Of a DNA stretch of 64,000 nt, positions 43,794 to 52,499 are shown piece by piece. Source of the DNA: an uncultured Opitutia bacterium (GTDB lineage: Bacteria; Verrucomicrobiota; Verrucomicrobiia; Opitutales; Opitutaceae); the NCBI GenBank assembly GCA_903862955.1, contig CAIPAH010000030.1, positions 124,001 through 188,000 on the forward strand. Reading direction: 5' to 3'. Each line of letters opens with the position of its first letter. Position 1 is the stretch's first letter. The position numbers and the translations under genes are program-made. The notes under the pieces were generated by a model. It ran no database searches. It saw nothing but the letters and a program-made list of their open reading frames with translations, and was not told where the DNA came from.

Positions 43794-45727
43794 GACTCGC
43801 GAATCCAAACGCGCATCTCGCCTTCGCCGCGGTTGTTCCAGAGGCAATACGGCACGGCCGTGATCGTCGCGGGCGACACCGCCGGCTCCGCCGTGGAGTA
43901 AAGCTCCTCGTTGGACGCCCGCACGCGCTCCGCCGGGCCCTCGATGACAACCGCGCCACCGAGCAGGTCGTGGTCGAAACGCGCGGTCAGCGCCGCGGTC
44001 TTCGGCAGGCGCAGCTGGGAGAGCAGCGGGCCGTTGTCGGCCTGCTCGAAACAAAACACCATCGGCCCGCGCTGCAGCGCGACACAGCCGGCGTCGTGAT
44101 GCACCGCGGGATGCGCGCGCACCCGCTGGATCGGCATCGGGAAATCGAGCGTCACGACATCGCCCGCGCGCCACTCGCGGGCGAGATAGAGGTAGCCGTC
44201 GCGCGTGTGCGCCGCGAGATCGACCTTCTGGCCGTTGAGCCTCGCGCCCGGCGCCGTGCACCAGCCGGGCAGACGCAGGCGCAGCGTGAACGTCACGGGT
44301 TGCGCAGGGGAAACCTCGACCCGCACCGCGCCGTCCCAAGGATAATCCGTGTGCAGCGCCACCGCGGTTTTCTGCCCGGCGATCGTCGCTTCGAGGCGGC
44401 AATCGGCGTAGAGGTGCACCGCGAGCCCGTCGGACAGCACCGAATGCGTGTAGTAGCCGAGCGACGTGAGCGTGCGCGCGATGTTCGGCGGGCAGCAGGC
44501 GCAGCCGAACCACGGCACGCGCTGCGTCTTCACGTAATGCATGTCGTAGCGCCGCTTCGCCTCGTGCGGGCGGATTTCCAGCGGGTTGACGTAGAAGAAC
44601 GTTTTCCCGTCGAGCGCCATGCCGGCGAGGACGTTGTTGTAGAGCGCCCGCTCCATCACGTCGCCGTATTGCCCGCGCAGCTGCAGGTCGAGCATCCGCC
44701 GCGCCCAGAACACGAGGCCGATGCCCGCGCAGCTCTCGGCATACGCGCGGTCGTTGGGCAGGTCGTAGCGCTCGGCGAATTTCTCGCCCATCCACTCCGA
44801 GCCGACGCCGCCGGTCAGGTAGAGGTGATAGCGCGTGAGGTTGTCCCAGAGCGTCGTGCAGGCGCGGCGCAGCGACTCGTCCGGCAGCGTCAGCGCGAGG
44901 TCCGCCATGGCCGTGGTAAGATACATCATGCGCACGGAGTGGCCGATCGGGTCGACCAGGTTGCGCACCGGCCGGCCGGCCTGCTGGAAGTCCCAGCGGT
45001 CCGCGTGATAATAGACCGGCAGCTTGGCGAAGCCGAGGCGCTTCGCCTCCTCCTCGAAATAGAGCGGCTCCTGGCCGCGCTGGTTGACGAAATAGGCGGC
45101 GAGTTGCGCGTAGCGCTTCTCCCCGGTCACCCGCGCGAGCTTGACCAGCGCGAGCTCGATCTCCTCGTGGCCGGGATAACCCGGGATCTGGCCGGCGCCC
45201 GTCCCGAAGGTCCGCTCGATCATGTTGGCCAGTTTCGCCACCACGTCCAGCAGCGAGCGCTTGCCCGTCGCCTCGAAGTGCGCGACGCCCGCCTCGATGA
45301 AGTGCCCGGCGATATACAGCTCGTGGTATTCGAACAGGTTCTTCCACCGCATGTGCGGTTCCTTCACCTGCACATACGTGTCGAGGTAGCCGTCGGGCTG
45401 CTGCGCCTTCGCAATGATCGCGATGATGCCGTCCAGCTCCGCCTCCAACGCCGCGTCGGGATGCGTCGCCAGCCGGTATGAGGCCGCCTCCAGCCACTTC
45501 GCGAGGTCGGAATCCTGGAACCAGTAGCCGTAGAACTCCCCCTGCTTTTCACCCGCGGCGATTTGAAAATTGCTCACGGTCCCGCTGCGCTCGGCGCCCG
45601 GGATGCGGTCGTTCAGCGCCTCCCACTGATACGGGATAACGACGTCGCGCACGAGGCGCGCGCGCCCCGCGAGGAAGCCGCGCTCGAAGCGTATTTTGGG
45701 CAAGGCAAGGCAGGTGGGGCTGGTCAT
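43790..45727 (-). CDS. GH127 beta-L-arabinofuranosidase
   Basis: This 645-residue protein has the full GH127 (former DUF1680) layout, an (alpha/alpha)6 barrel followed by beta-sandwiches. The zinc/thiolate site known from HypBA1 (Glu, Cys, Cys, Cys) appears as E331 and C333 (YAESCAG) and C411/C412 (FGCACCPPN), one of which would be the nucleophilic cysteine. Characterised members release L-arabinofuranose from beta-linked arabinooligosaccharides, notably those on hydroxyproline of plant cell-wall glycoproteins. No signal peptide is seen, so it is probably cytosolic. It lies 26 bp after the GH51 gene and overlaps the M28 gene by ATGA. Confidence 0.93.
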   Translation of the reverse strand: MTSPTCLALPKIRFERGFLAGRARLVRDVVIPYQWEALNDRIPGAERSGTVSNFQIAAGEKQGEFYGYWFQDSDLAKWLEAASYRLATHPDAALEAELDGIIAIIAKAQQPDGYLDTYVQVKEPHMRWKNLFEYHELYIAGHFIEAGVAHFEATGKRSLLDVVAKLANMIERTFGTGAGQIPGYPGHEEIELALVKLARVTGEKRYAQLAAYFVNQRGQEPLYFEEEAKRLGFAKLPVYYHADRWDFQQAGRPVRNLVDPIGHSVRMMYLTTAMADLALTLPDESLRRACTTLWDNLTRYHLYLTGGVGSEWMGEKFAERYDLPNDRAYAESCAGIGLVFWARRMLDLQLRGQYGDVMERALYNNVLAGMALDGKTFFYVNPLEIRPHEAKRRYDMHYVKTQRVPWFGCACCPPNIARTLTSLGYYTHSVLSDGLAVHLYADCRLEATIAGQKTAVALHTDYPWDGAVRVEVSPAQPVTFTLRLRLPGWCTAPGARLNGQKVDLAAHTRDGYLYLAREWRAGDVVTLDFPMPIQRVRAHPAVHHDAGCVALQRGPMVFCFEQADNGPLLSQLRLPKTAALTARFDHDLLGGAVVIEGPAERVRASNEELYSTAEPAVSPATITAVPYCLWNNRGEGEMRVWIRES

Positions 45728-45753
45728 GCGGGAAAAACGGGAGGCGAATCAGC

Positions 45754-47262
45754 TCAGCTGGCGAAGCGGAGCGCGGCGACTGAGCCCGGCGGCAGCGAAA
45801 GTTGTACGGCGGCGCCTTTCGTGACCACGCCGGCGAGCGGCTGGGCCGTCACGGCGCGGGGCTGGTCGAAGGTGTTGCAGGTCGTGAGCGTCTTCGCGGC
45901 AATCACCTGCGCGGTGGGCGCGGTGATCGCCCGGCCGGGCAGCGACAGCTCGACGTCGGCGCTGTGCTCGGAGTCCGTGTTGCACAGCGTCACCGTCACG
46001 GCGCCGTCGGCCGCGAGTGACGCGGTGGCGGACACGGCCGGGTATTCGCGGCCGTCGTGCTTGATGTTCGCCGCATTCGATTCGACGCGCAATCGCTTCG
46101 CGCCCTGGTGCGCGGCATAGAGCGCGAACACGTGCCACGTCGGCGTGAGCACCATCCGGCCGCCGCCTTCCTCGGTGAGCGCCACGGCCTGGAGGACGTT
46201 GACGGTCTGCGCGAGGTTCGCGATGCGCACGCGCTCGCAGTGGTTGATGAAGATATTCAGGTGCAGGGCCGCGAGCACCGCGTCGCGCACCGTCTGCTGC
46301 TGGTGGAGAAACCCGGGGTTCGTGCCCGGCTCGACCGCATACCAGGACCCCCACTCGTCCACCACCAGCGCGGTCGCGCGCTTGGGGTCATGGCGGTCCA
46401 TCACGGCGGAGTGTTCGCGAACGAGCTCGTCCATCTTCCAGCCGAGCGACATCACCGCGCGCCAGCCGTCGCGGTCGAAGGGCGACGCGGCGTGCTTCTG
46501 CTCCCACGAACCCGGCACGGTGTAGTAGTGCAGCGACAGTCCCTGCATCAGCGGCGCGGGGTTGAGCGGGCCGCGATAGCCGAGCGTCATCATCACCTCG
46601 GTCCACTTGTAATCGTCGTTGGCCGCCCCGCTGGCGACGCGGTAGAGCGGCGCATTGGGAAAGTCGCGCGTGTAGGTCGCGAACTGGCGGAATTGCCCGG
46701 CGTAGTATTCGGCGGTCATGTTGCCGCCGCAGCCCCACGTCTCGTTGCCGATGCCCCACAGCCGCACCTTCCACGGGTCGCGGCGGCCGTTGGCGACGCG
46801 TTCGTCGGCGAGCGTGCCGGACGCGGCGTTGCAGTATTCCACCCACTCGCGGAGCTCGCGCGGCGAGCCGCTGCCGACGTTGCCGGCGATGTAGGGCTCG
46901 CAGCCGATCTGCTCGCACAGGTCGAGGAACTCATGCGTGCCAACGGCGTTGTCGTCGACCACCCCGCCCCAGTGCGCGTTGATCCGGCGGGGACGCTTCG
47001 CGCGCGGGCCGATGCCCTCGCGCCAATGGTAATCGTCGGCAAAGCAGCCGCCCGGCCAGCGGAGATTTGGCACGCGGATCTGCTTCAGCGCCGCAACGAG
47101 GTCGTTGCGCCAGCCCCGCGTGTTGGGCACCGGCGACTGCTCGCCGACCCACAGTCCGTCGTAAATGCAGCGGCCGAGGTGCTCGGAAAAATGGCCGAAG
47201 ATGTGCGGGTCAATGGCCGGGCCGGGGGCGTCGGTGTGGACGGTGAGACGGGCTTGGGGCAT
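45754..47262 (-). CDS. abfA: GH51 alpha-L-arabinofuranosidase
   Basis: The 502-residue enzyme matches intracellular GH51 arabinofuranosidases in length and layout: a (beta/alpha)8 barrel and a C-terminal beta-sandwich. FGHFSEHLGRCIYDGLW is at residues 22-38 and RWPGGCFADDYHW at 68-80. The acid/base E174 lies in WGIGNETWG and the nucleophile E303 in VVDEWGSWY. It removes alpha-linked L-arabinofuranose from arabinan or arabinoxylan fragments. There is no signal peptide. It sits between an exported unknown protein and GH127, consistent with removal of alpha- and beta-linked arabinose from the same imported material. Confidence 0.95.
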   Translation of the reverse strand: MPQARLTVHTDAPGPAIDPHIFGHFSEHLGRCIYDGLWVGEQSPVPNTRGWRNDLVAALKQIRVPNLRWPGGCFADDYHWREGIGPRAKRPRRINAHWGGVVDDNAVGTHEFLDLCEQIGCEPYIAGNVGSGSPRELREWVEYCNAASGTLADERVANGRRDPWKVRLWGIGNETWGCGGNMTAEYYAGQFRQFATYTRDFPNAPLYRVASGAANDDYKWTEVMMTLGYRGPLNPAPLMQGLSLHYYTVPGSWEQKHAASPFDRDGWRAVMSLGWKMDELVREHSAVMDRHDPKRATALVVDEWGSWYAVEPGTNPGFLHQQQTVRDAVLAALHLNIFINHCERVRIANLAQTVNVLQAVALTEEGGGRMVLTPTWHVFALYAAHQGAKRLRVESNAANIKHDGREYPAVSATASLAADGAVTVTLCNTDSEHSADVELSLPGRAITAPTAQVIAAKTLTTCNTFDQPRAVTAQPLAGVVTKGAAVQLSLPPGSVAALRFAS

Positions 47263-47333
47263 GGGGTAAGTTAGAAGGCAGAGGGAAGAAGGATGAGGTC
47301 AGGAAGACCCGCGGCGGATTGGGCGGACTCGGG

Positions 47334-47365
47334 AATCGAAAGTCGAAAATCGAGATTCGAAAATA
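47334..47365. repeat. Short tandem/palindromic TCGAAA-type tract in an operon gap
   Basis: GAATCGAAAGTCGAAAATCG and GAGATTCGAAAATAG form overlapping tandem and inverted copies of ATCGAAA. The tract lies in the 113-bp gap between protein A and GH51, the widest gap of the eleven-gene run. An internal promoter or processing site could lie there; no clear promoter was seen. Confidence 0.4.
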
Positions 47366-47375
47366 GTGCTGTCCG

Positions 47376-49241
47376 TCAGGGCAGCACGGAGTCGGTGATC
47401 TTCACCGTGTTGAAATCCAGGACGCGCTGCAGGTGGCCATAGGTCATCGTCAGTTTGCGCGACCCCTTCTCGGCGTTGAGATACGGGCCCTCGAACAGCT
47501 TCCACTTCGTGTAGTCGAGGGGCTGGCCGTCGACCACCGGCGCGGCGCCGTAGGTGACAACGACGTTCTTCCCGCGCAGCGTGCGCATCTTCACGGTCGG
47601 CGTCGGCTCGAGCTTGAACTCCAGCGGCAGCGCCACGATCGCGGCCTTGAACGCCGCGAAGTTCTTAAACTCGCTCGTGCTCGCCACCTGGAGAATCGTG
47701 CCGTTCTTGAGCGAATCGCTCTGGAGCCGGCTGTCGCGGATCGCCGCCTGCGCCCAATGGCTCTGCGTCCACTCATACGGCGCCAGCGGCCGATACGCGA
47801 GGTAGGCGTTGCCGCCCTGCGCAAAAATCCAGCCGGAGGGGTCCTCGGTGAGGTGCGTCAGGTCCTTCGAGAAGAAACCATTGACCTGCGGAAAACGCGT
47901 GCCGGGCGGGATGTCGTAGAGCGCCACGATCGTGTCGAGGTCCTGGAAAACCTGCTCGTAGGGCGAGCCGCCGAGCAGCTTGTCGGGCGAGTCATAGCTC
48001 GGCTTGGCGAGGTTGACCGCGCCCCCGATCATCGGCTCGGGGTAGCCGGTGAAATACGTCTGCATCGAGCGCGCCGACGACTCCGGTTGCATCGAGAACA
48101 TCACGTTGTGCTGCGCGCGGGGGTTGGGCACCGCCCAGGTCACGTCCCAGACATGCGTTTGGATCGGATCGGACATCCCGCCTTGGAACGAACCCACGGC
48201 ATAGTCGTGCCGCATGTAGGTCGTCTTGTAGATCGGGGCGAAAAGCACGTCGCTGTAGCGCCAGCGGCGACGGGTGCGCTTCAGGTCCTGCTGCAGGAAA
48301 TCGTGGTCGCGGTCCATGGCGATGCGGTAGAGCACCTCCGGCACCTCGTAGTTGGCCGCCGCCGGCGCGAAATAGATGCCCCAGCCGCCAAAGCCCGTCG
48401 GGGGCGGAACGTTGCCGAAGAGCAGCCAGGAGAAATAGGCCGCCAGGCTGTTCGATGGTTCGATCACCGACTCGTCGGTGGTCCGGGCGTGCGACCCGAC
48501 TGGCACGCCATTCAGCGTGCCCTCGGCGAGGTCGGCAAAAATCCACTCGAGCATCATGTGCCCGCGGGTCTTCATCGCGGGATCCTTGGCCCAACTCGCC
48601 AGGAACATCAGCGGGCAGGCATACTCGCCGATGTAGTGCACGGGATTGAATTCCCCCTGCCCCACCGTCGTGGCCAGGTCCATCCAGTGGATGATATACT
48701 CCCTCGACTCGGCGAGATTCTCCTCGGAGCTCTTGCCGGTGAACCACGAGCTCGCGGGCTCGTGCGGATACATCTCCGAAATCAGGTAGAGTGAAATGTA
48801 ATACATCGCCCAGTGGTTCTCCGTGTCGCCGCGGATCTGGTAGGTCGTGCGCCACATGTCGCGCATCGCCTTCTTCGCCTCGGGCGAGAGCTGGTCGCGG
48901 CCCATGTAGGTCACGCACACGACGGGAAACATCCAGAACGGCCCCGTGCCGGGCGCCTTCATCAGCCGGATCACCTGCTCCGAGCAGAATTTCGGGTCCT
49001 CGTGGCGCGCCAGCATCGTCGCGACGGCGGCGAGGTCGATGCCGCCCGGGTCGGCGCGGTTCACGAGGTTGGCGCGGTAATCAATGACCTCCTGCACGCG
49101 CTTAAGATACGCCGCGCGGCGCACGGCAGCGTCGGTGACGATCTCCCGGCTGGGCACGGTCGTGGCACTGAAGGAAGGCTGCGCGCGCACCGCGGTGGTG
49201 GCGGCGAGGACGAGCAGCAGGCAGGCGGGGAAAAATTTCAT
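47376..49241 (-). CDS. Exported toroid-like protein A, unrecognised family
   Basis: The 621-residue protein has a signal peptide (MKFFPACLLLVLAATTAVRA). The N-terminal ~300 residues look like an all-helical toroid with conserved RGDTENHW (137-144), GKSSEENLAESREYIIHWM and TTVGQGEF (191-198), then a GSHAR motif. The second half looks beta-rich with AVGSFQGGMSDPIQTHVWD and TEDPSGWIFAQGGNAYLAYR. Every one of these motifs recurs in the paralogue at 55992-57923. Toroid plus beta-sandwich is the shape of several polysaccharide lyases, but no family match is claimed. It follows propeller A by 18 bp and is probably periplasmic or on the cell surface. Confidence 0.7.
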   Translation of the reverse strand: MKFFPACLLLVLAATTAVRAQPSFSATTVPSREIVTDAAVRRAAYLKRVQEVIDYRANLVNRADPGGIDLAAVATMLARHEDPKFCSEQVIRLMKAPGTGPFWMFPVVCVTYMGRDQLSPEAKKAMRDMWRTTYQIRGDTENHWAMYYISLYLISEMYPHEPASSWFTGKSSEENLAESREYIIHWMDLATTVGQGEFNPVHYIGEYACPLMFLASWAKDPAMKTRGHMMLEWIFADLAEGTLNGVPVGSHARTTDESVIEPSNSLAAYFSWLLFGNVPPPTGFGGWGIYFAPAAANYEVPEVLYRIAMDRDHDFLQQDLKRTRRRWRYSDVLFAPIYKTTYMRHDYAVGSFQGGMSDPIQTHVWDVTWAVPNPRAQHNVMFSMQPESSARSMQTYFTGYPEPMIGGAVNLAKPSYDSPDKLLGGSPYEQVFQDLDTIVALYDIPPGTRFPQVNGFFSKDLTHLTEDPSGWIFAQGGNAYLAYRPLAPYEWTQSHWAQAAIRDSRLQSDSLKNGTILQVASTSEFKNFAAFKAAIVALPLEFKLEPTPTVKMRTLRGKNVVVTYGAAPVVDGQPLDYTKWKLFEGPYLNAEKGSRKLTMTYGHLQRVLDFNTVKITDSVLP

Positions 49242-49259
49242 GTGGGCAAAAGGTGACGG

Positions 49260-50300
49260 TTAGTTGCCGGCGTGGGGCAGGAAGATGAACCGGTTCACGG
49301 CCGAGCCCTCGAGGCCCAGGCTCTTCCACGTCCGGCCGAAATCATCGGACGCATACAGCGCCTCGCCGACCACGCTGGCGTAAAGCCGGCCGGTGTCGGG
49401 ATTCACGCCCACGCGCCAGACGCTGTGAGGCGGCGGGTCGCACGGCATGCGGAAACCCGCCTTCTTGCCCGGCAGCCCGGCGTTGCGCTCTGTCCAGGTG
49501 GCGCCGCTGTCCTCGGAGGTCATCACACCGATGGTCCAACCGCAGAGCGCGAAACGCGCCGGGTTCGAGCCGTCGAAGGTGATGTTGTAGATCGTCTTGT
49601 CGGTGGGCGTTCCCGCCATCACCGCCCACGTCAGCCCGCCATCGCGGGAAATCAACGCGCCGGCGCTCTGCGTCGCGGCCAGCCAGAGTTTCGGGTCAGC
49701 CGGCGACTGCTGCAGGTCGGTGACCACGTCCTGCGTCGGGAACACCCGGCGCCACGACTGTGCGCCGTTCTCCGTGAGATAAATCCCCGTCTCGCAGCCG
49801 GCCAGCACCCGGCCGGCCTGCGTGCGGTCGACGCGGATCGCCTGCGTGTATTTGCCACGATCCGGCAGGCCGTTTTCCCGGCGCGGCCACGTCTGGCCGC
49901 GGTCGGGCGAGACGGCGATGCCATCCGGCAGCGCAAGGTACACGTTGTCCGGCGCGTGGGGATCGACGCTGACCTCCATCGGCTCCGTCATGTCCCAGCT
50001 CGTGCAGCAGCGCCAGGTCTTGCCGGCGTCCAGTGTCCGCCAGCAGCCATTGATGCTCGCGGCATAAAACACCCCGTGATCCCGGGGATCGAAATCGACG
50101 CCGAGAACACTCGTGTCGTTGTTGCCGATGTGCGTCCACTCGCCATTCGCCTCGTGCCGGAAGATGCCGTTGACGGTCACGATCACCGAGCCGACGACGT
50201 AATTCCGGTTCGTCGCCGCGCTGATGTAGAAATCGTGGCCCGCCGCGAGGGCGGCGCCGGCCGTGAGGAGAAAAAACCAGGCGATACGGAGGGAATTCAT
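49260..50300 (-). CDS. Exported Asp-box (BNR-type) beta-propeller protein A
   Basis: The 346-residue protein has a signal peptide (MNSLRIAWFFLLTAGAALAA) and six Asp-box-like motifs: TLDAGKTW (89-96), SPDRGQTW (131-138), TENGAQSW (176-183), SRDGGLTW (218-225), SEDSGATW (262-269) and SDDFGRTW (318-325). This indicates a single propeller made only of such repeats. Asp-box propellers occur in sialidases, xyloglucanases and sorting receptors; the Arg triad of sialidases is not evident. It probably binds glycan in the periplasm. It is paralogous to the propeller at 54961-55995, and each lies next to one copy of the toroid-like protein. Confidence 0.82.
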   Translation of the reverse strand: MNSLRIAWFFLLTAGAALAAGHDFYISAATNRNYVVGSVIVTVNGIFRHEANGEWTHIGNNDTSVLGVDFDPRDHGVFYAASINGCWRTLDAGKTWRCCTSWDMTEPMEVSVDPHAPDNVYLALPDGIAVSPDRGQTWPRRENGLPDRGKYTQAIRVDRTQAGRVLAGCETGIYLTENGAQSWRRVFPTQDVVTDLQQSPADPKLWLAATQSAGALISRDGGLTWAVMAGTPTDKTIYNITFDGSNPARFALCGWTIGVMTSEDSGATWTERNAGLPGKKAGFRMPCDPPPHSVWRVGVNPDTGRLYASVVGEALYASDDFGRTWKSLGLEGSAVNRFIFLPHAGN

Positions 50301-50340
50301 GGTGTTTAAAATCGATCAGCGCGGGGAGTCACCGCGCTGG

Positions 50341-51636
50341 TCACGCTTTCTTGAGGATTTCGTCGAGCGCGCCAATCAGGTGGTCGCATTCCTCGACCGA
50401 GTTGAAGAGATGGGTCGAGACGCGGACGGCATCGAGGTCGACCTCCGACACCGGCCGGCAGCGCAGGTGATAATCCACCAGCAGGTGCTCGAAGAGCTGG
50501 TTGTGTTTCATCTTCGGCGTGCGGAAGGTCAGGATCGACGCGCACATCACCGGGTCCTTCGGCGTGAGAATTTCGACACTGTCGATCTTCTCGAAGCCGG
50601 CGCGAACGCGGTCGGCGAGGGCGTGGCCGCGCGCAGCGATGCGGTCGCGGCCAATTTCGTTCTGGAACCGCGTCGCCTCGGCCAGGGCCAGCACCGCGGC
50701 CGCGTCGCGCGTGCCGTATTCGTAGCGATGCGCGCCCTTCGAATAGACGAAGGGACCGGGGTTGTTGAGGTTGACGTCCTCGCTCGAGTAGGCGCCCACC
50801 TGCCGCGGGACGACCTCTTTCATCTTGTCGCCGCGAATCCACAGCACGCCCGTCTCGTGCGGGCCGCCCACCCACTTGTGGCCGCTCGTGGCGTAGGAAT
50901 CACAGCCGAGCGCGGGCAGGTTCACCGGGATCATGCCGGCCGACTGCGCGCCATCCACGTGGAACCAGCACTTGTGCTGCGCTGCGAGCTTCGCGATCTC
51001 GGGGCACGGCATGATGATGCCGGTCGGCGACGTGATGTGGGAAACCTGGATGACGCGCGTGCGCTTCGTGATCAGCGCCGCGATCCGCTCGACGTTGCCG
51101 GCCGCGCGGTCGGGGTCGGGTTCGAAGGTTTTGACGATGATGCCTTCGGTATGCTGCCGGTTGAGCCAGGGAAACGAGCCGCCGGGGTGTGCGTGGGACT
51201 CAAAGATCACCTCGTCCGCCGCCGTCAGCTCGAGGCCGGTCGCGACGATGCAATTGCCCTCGGTGGCGTTGCGCACGAAACACAGGTCGTCGGTCTTCGC
51301 GCCGAAATAGGCGGCCACAATCACGCGCGCCTGCGCAAAAAAGTCATGGCCCGTCTCCACCCGCTCCTGGAGTTGCCGACTGGCCACCGTCAGCATGTCC
51401 AGCACGCGCCGCGGCGCCGGGCCCAGGCCGCCGGTGTTGAAATACGTGCGCTCAGGCGTCATCGGAAACTGCACACGCACTTGCCGCCAGAACGCCTCGG
51501 GATCGGCGGGGTTCCAGACGGGCATCGCGGAGAGCTGCTCCGGGTCGCCGTCAATTTCGCCCAAGGCGCGCGTCGCCAGCAGTCCCAGCGCCCCGGCGCC
51601 CAGGCTGCGAAGGAAGGTTTTTCGATCGAGGTTCAT
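50341..51636 (-). CDS. Class V aminotransferase-like PLP protein with export-type leader
   Basis: The 431-residue protein belongs to PLP fold type I, class V (isopenicillin-N-epimerase/cysteine-desulfurase-like). K254 in the TSGHKWVGGP loop should bind PLP; D228 (FHVDGAQSAG) would pair with the pyridine nitrogen; NTGGLGP lies at 67-73. The first 26 residues, MNLDRKTFLRSLGAGALGLL and onward, resemble a Tat leader, but with RK in place of RR. If exported, the cofactor would travel with the folded enzyme. The ATG overlaps the TGA of the DUF6807 gene. Substrate unknown; perhaps an amino acid or amino sugar freed by the locus. Confidence 0.87.
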   Translation of the reverse strand: MNLDRKTFLRSLGAGALGLLATRALGEIDGDPEQLSAMPVWNPADPEAFWRQVRVQFPMTPERTYFNTGGLGPAPRRVLDMLTVASRQLQERVETGHDFFAQARVIVAAYFGAKTDDLCFVRNATEGNCIVATGLELTAADEVIFESHAHPGGSFPWLNRQHTEGIIVKTFEPDPDRAAGNVERIAALITKRTRVIQVSHITSPTGIIMPCPEIAKLAAQHKCWFHVDGAQSAGMIPVNLPALGCDSYATSGHKWVGGPHETGVLWIRGDKMKEVVPRQVGAYSSEDVNLNNPGPFVYSKGAHRYEYGTRDAAAVLALAEATRFQNEIGRDRIAARGHALADRVRAGFEKIDSVEILTPKDPVMCASILTFRTPKMKHNQLFEHLLVDYHLRCRPVSEVDLDAVRVSTHLFNSVEECDHLIGALDEILKKA

Positions 51637-52499
51637 GGGAGGGCGGTGAAGGTCAGCGTGTGGTCGATTTCGAGGGCCGCGCTGGCGGGCACCGCGAGAT
51701 TCCGGTCGAATTGCACCGGGAACGCCGCCAGCGGATAGCCGTTGCGGCGGACGAACCAGTGCAGGGGACCGGAGTTATTCTCGAAGCGAATGATAACGCG
51801 CCGGAGCGTCTCGTCCAGCTGGCCGTGCCACTCCATCCAGCGCGCCGCCGCGCCGTGCACCGCCTCCAGCCCTTCGCGGCCGCCTTCGGCGATGATCTTG
51901 ATCGTCGGGTCCAGATGGTCGTCGAGCAGCTCGCGCGCACCGCGGAACGTCAGGCCCGTGTAATGCGAGCCGGGTTTGCCGCCCGCCGAGTGCGGGTTGC
52001 CCAGCGAAAGTTCCCGGCCGCTGACGTTCACCAGGCGCGACTGCCAGTGGAGCGCCCAGGTTTGGGTGTCGAAATTCGCCATCACCCCGAGCGTCCGCTC
52101 CTCGCGGAACAGCACGCCCTTCGGCGTGTGCCACTCGAGCGTGTGCGCGAGCGTCGCCACATTGCCCGCCGCCGCGAGCTTCGTCCACGCCACATGGCGC
52201 TGCTCGCCATGGTCGTCGCGCCACTTGTAGCCGTCCTCGGGCCGGCAGGTGGGGCCGCCCCAGAAATTGAAGCCCGACACGTCCGTCAGCGTGAACGCGA
52301 GGCCATGGTGCCAGGGATGGTCGTTGGGCCGGAAATTCGTCAGCGTGTCGCCCGCGAGCGAGTTGAGCGGATGGAGATAGGGCTTGGGCGATTCCTTCAG
52401 CGGCTGGGCGGAGACGTGGACGTAGCGGAAGAGCAGCTGGTCGCCGGCGAAGACGCTGACAGCCCGACCCTCCTCGTGTTGCAGGCGGAGCGTGTTCAT
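51633..52499 (-). CDS. DUF6807 (PmoA-like annotation) family protein
   Basis: The 288-residue protein starts at MNTLRLQHEEGRAVSVFAGD; longer frames extend into the rhamnosidase gene. It is beta-rich with NDHPWHHGLAFTLTDVSGFN (H61, H64, H65), GKPGSHYTGLTFRG and WMEWHGQLDE, which is the pattern of the DUF6807 family. The name PmoA used in some databases is a historical misnomer; these proteins are found in carbohydrate loci of Verrucomicrobia, Planctomycetes and Bacteroidetes. No signal peptide. ATGA overlaps link it to the genes on both sides. Confidence 0.82.
   Translation of the reverse strand: MNTLRLQHEEGRAVSVFAGDQLLFRYVHVSAQPLKESPKPYLHPLNSLAGDTLTNFRPNDHPWHHGLAFTLTDVSGFNFWGGPTCRPEDGYKWRDDHGEQRHVAWTKLAAAGNVATLAHTLEWHTPKGVLFREERTLGVMANFDTQTWALHWQSRLVNVSGRELSLGNPHSAGGKPGSHYTGLTFRGARELLDDHLDPTIKIIAEGGREGLEAVHGAAARWMEWHGQLDETLRRVIIRFENNSGPLHWFVRRNGYPLAAFPVQFDRNLAVPASAALEIDHTLTFTALP

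Noticed and set aside
43794-45497. A fused 1046-residue protein with the M28 peptidase as its C-terminal part.
   Set aside because: The first 568 residues are an out-of-frame shadow of GH127; the M28 signal peptide begins at 43793.
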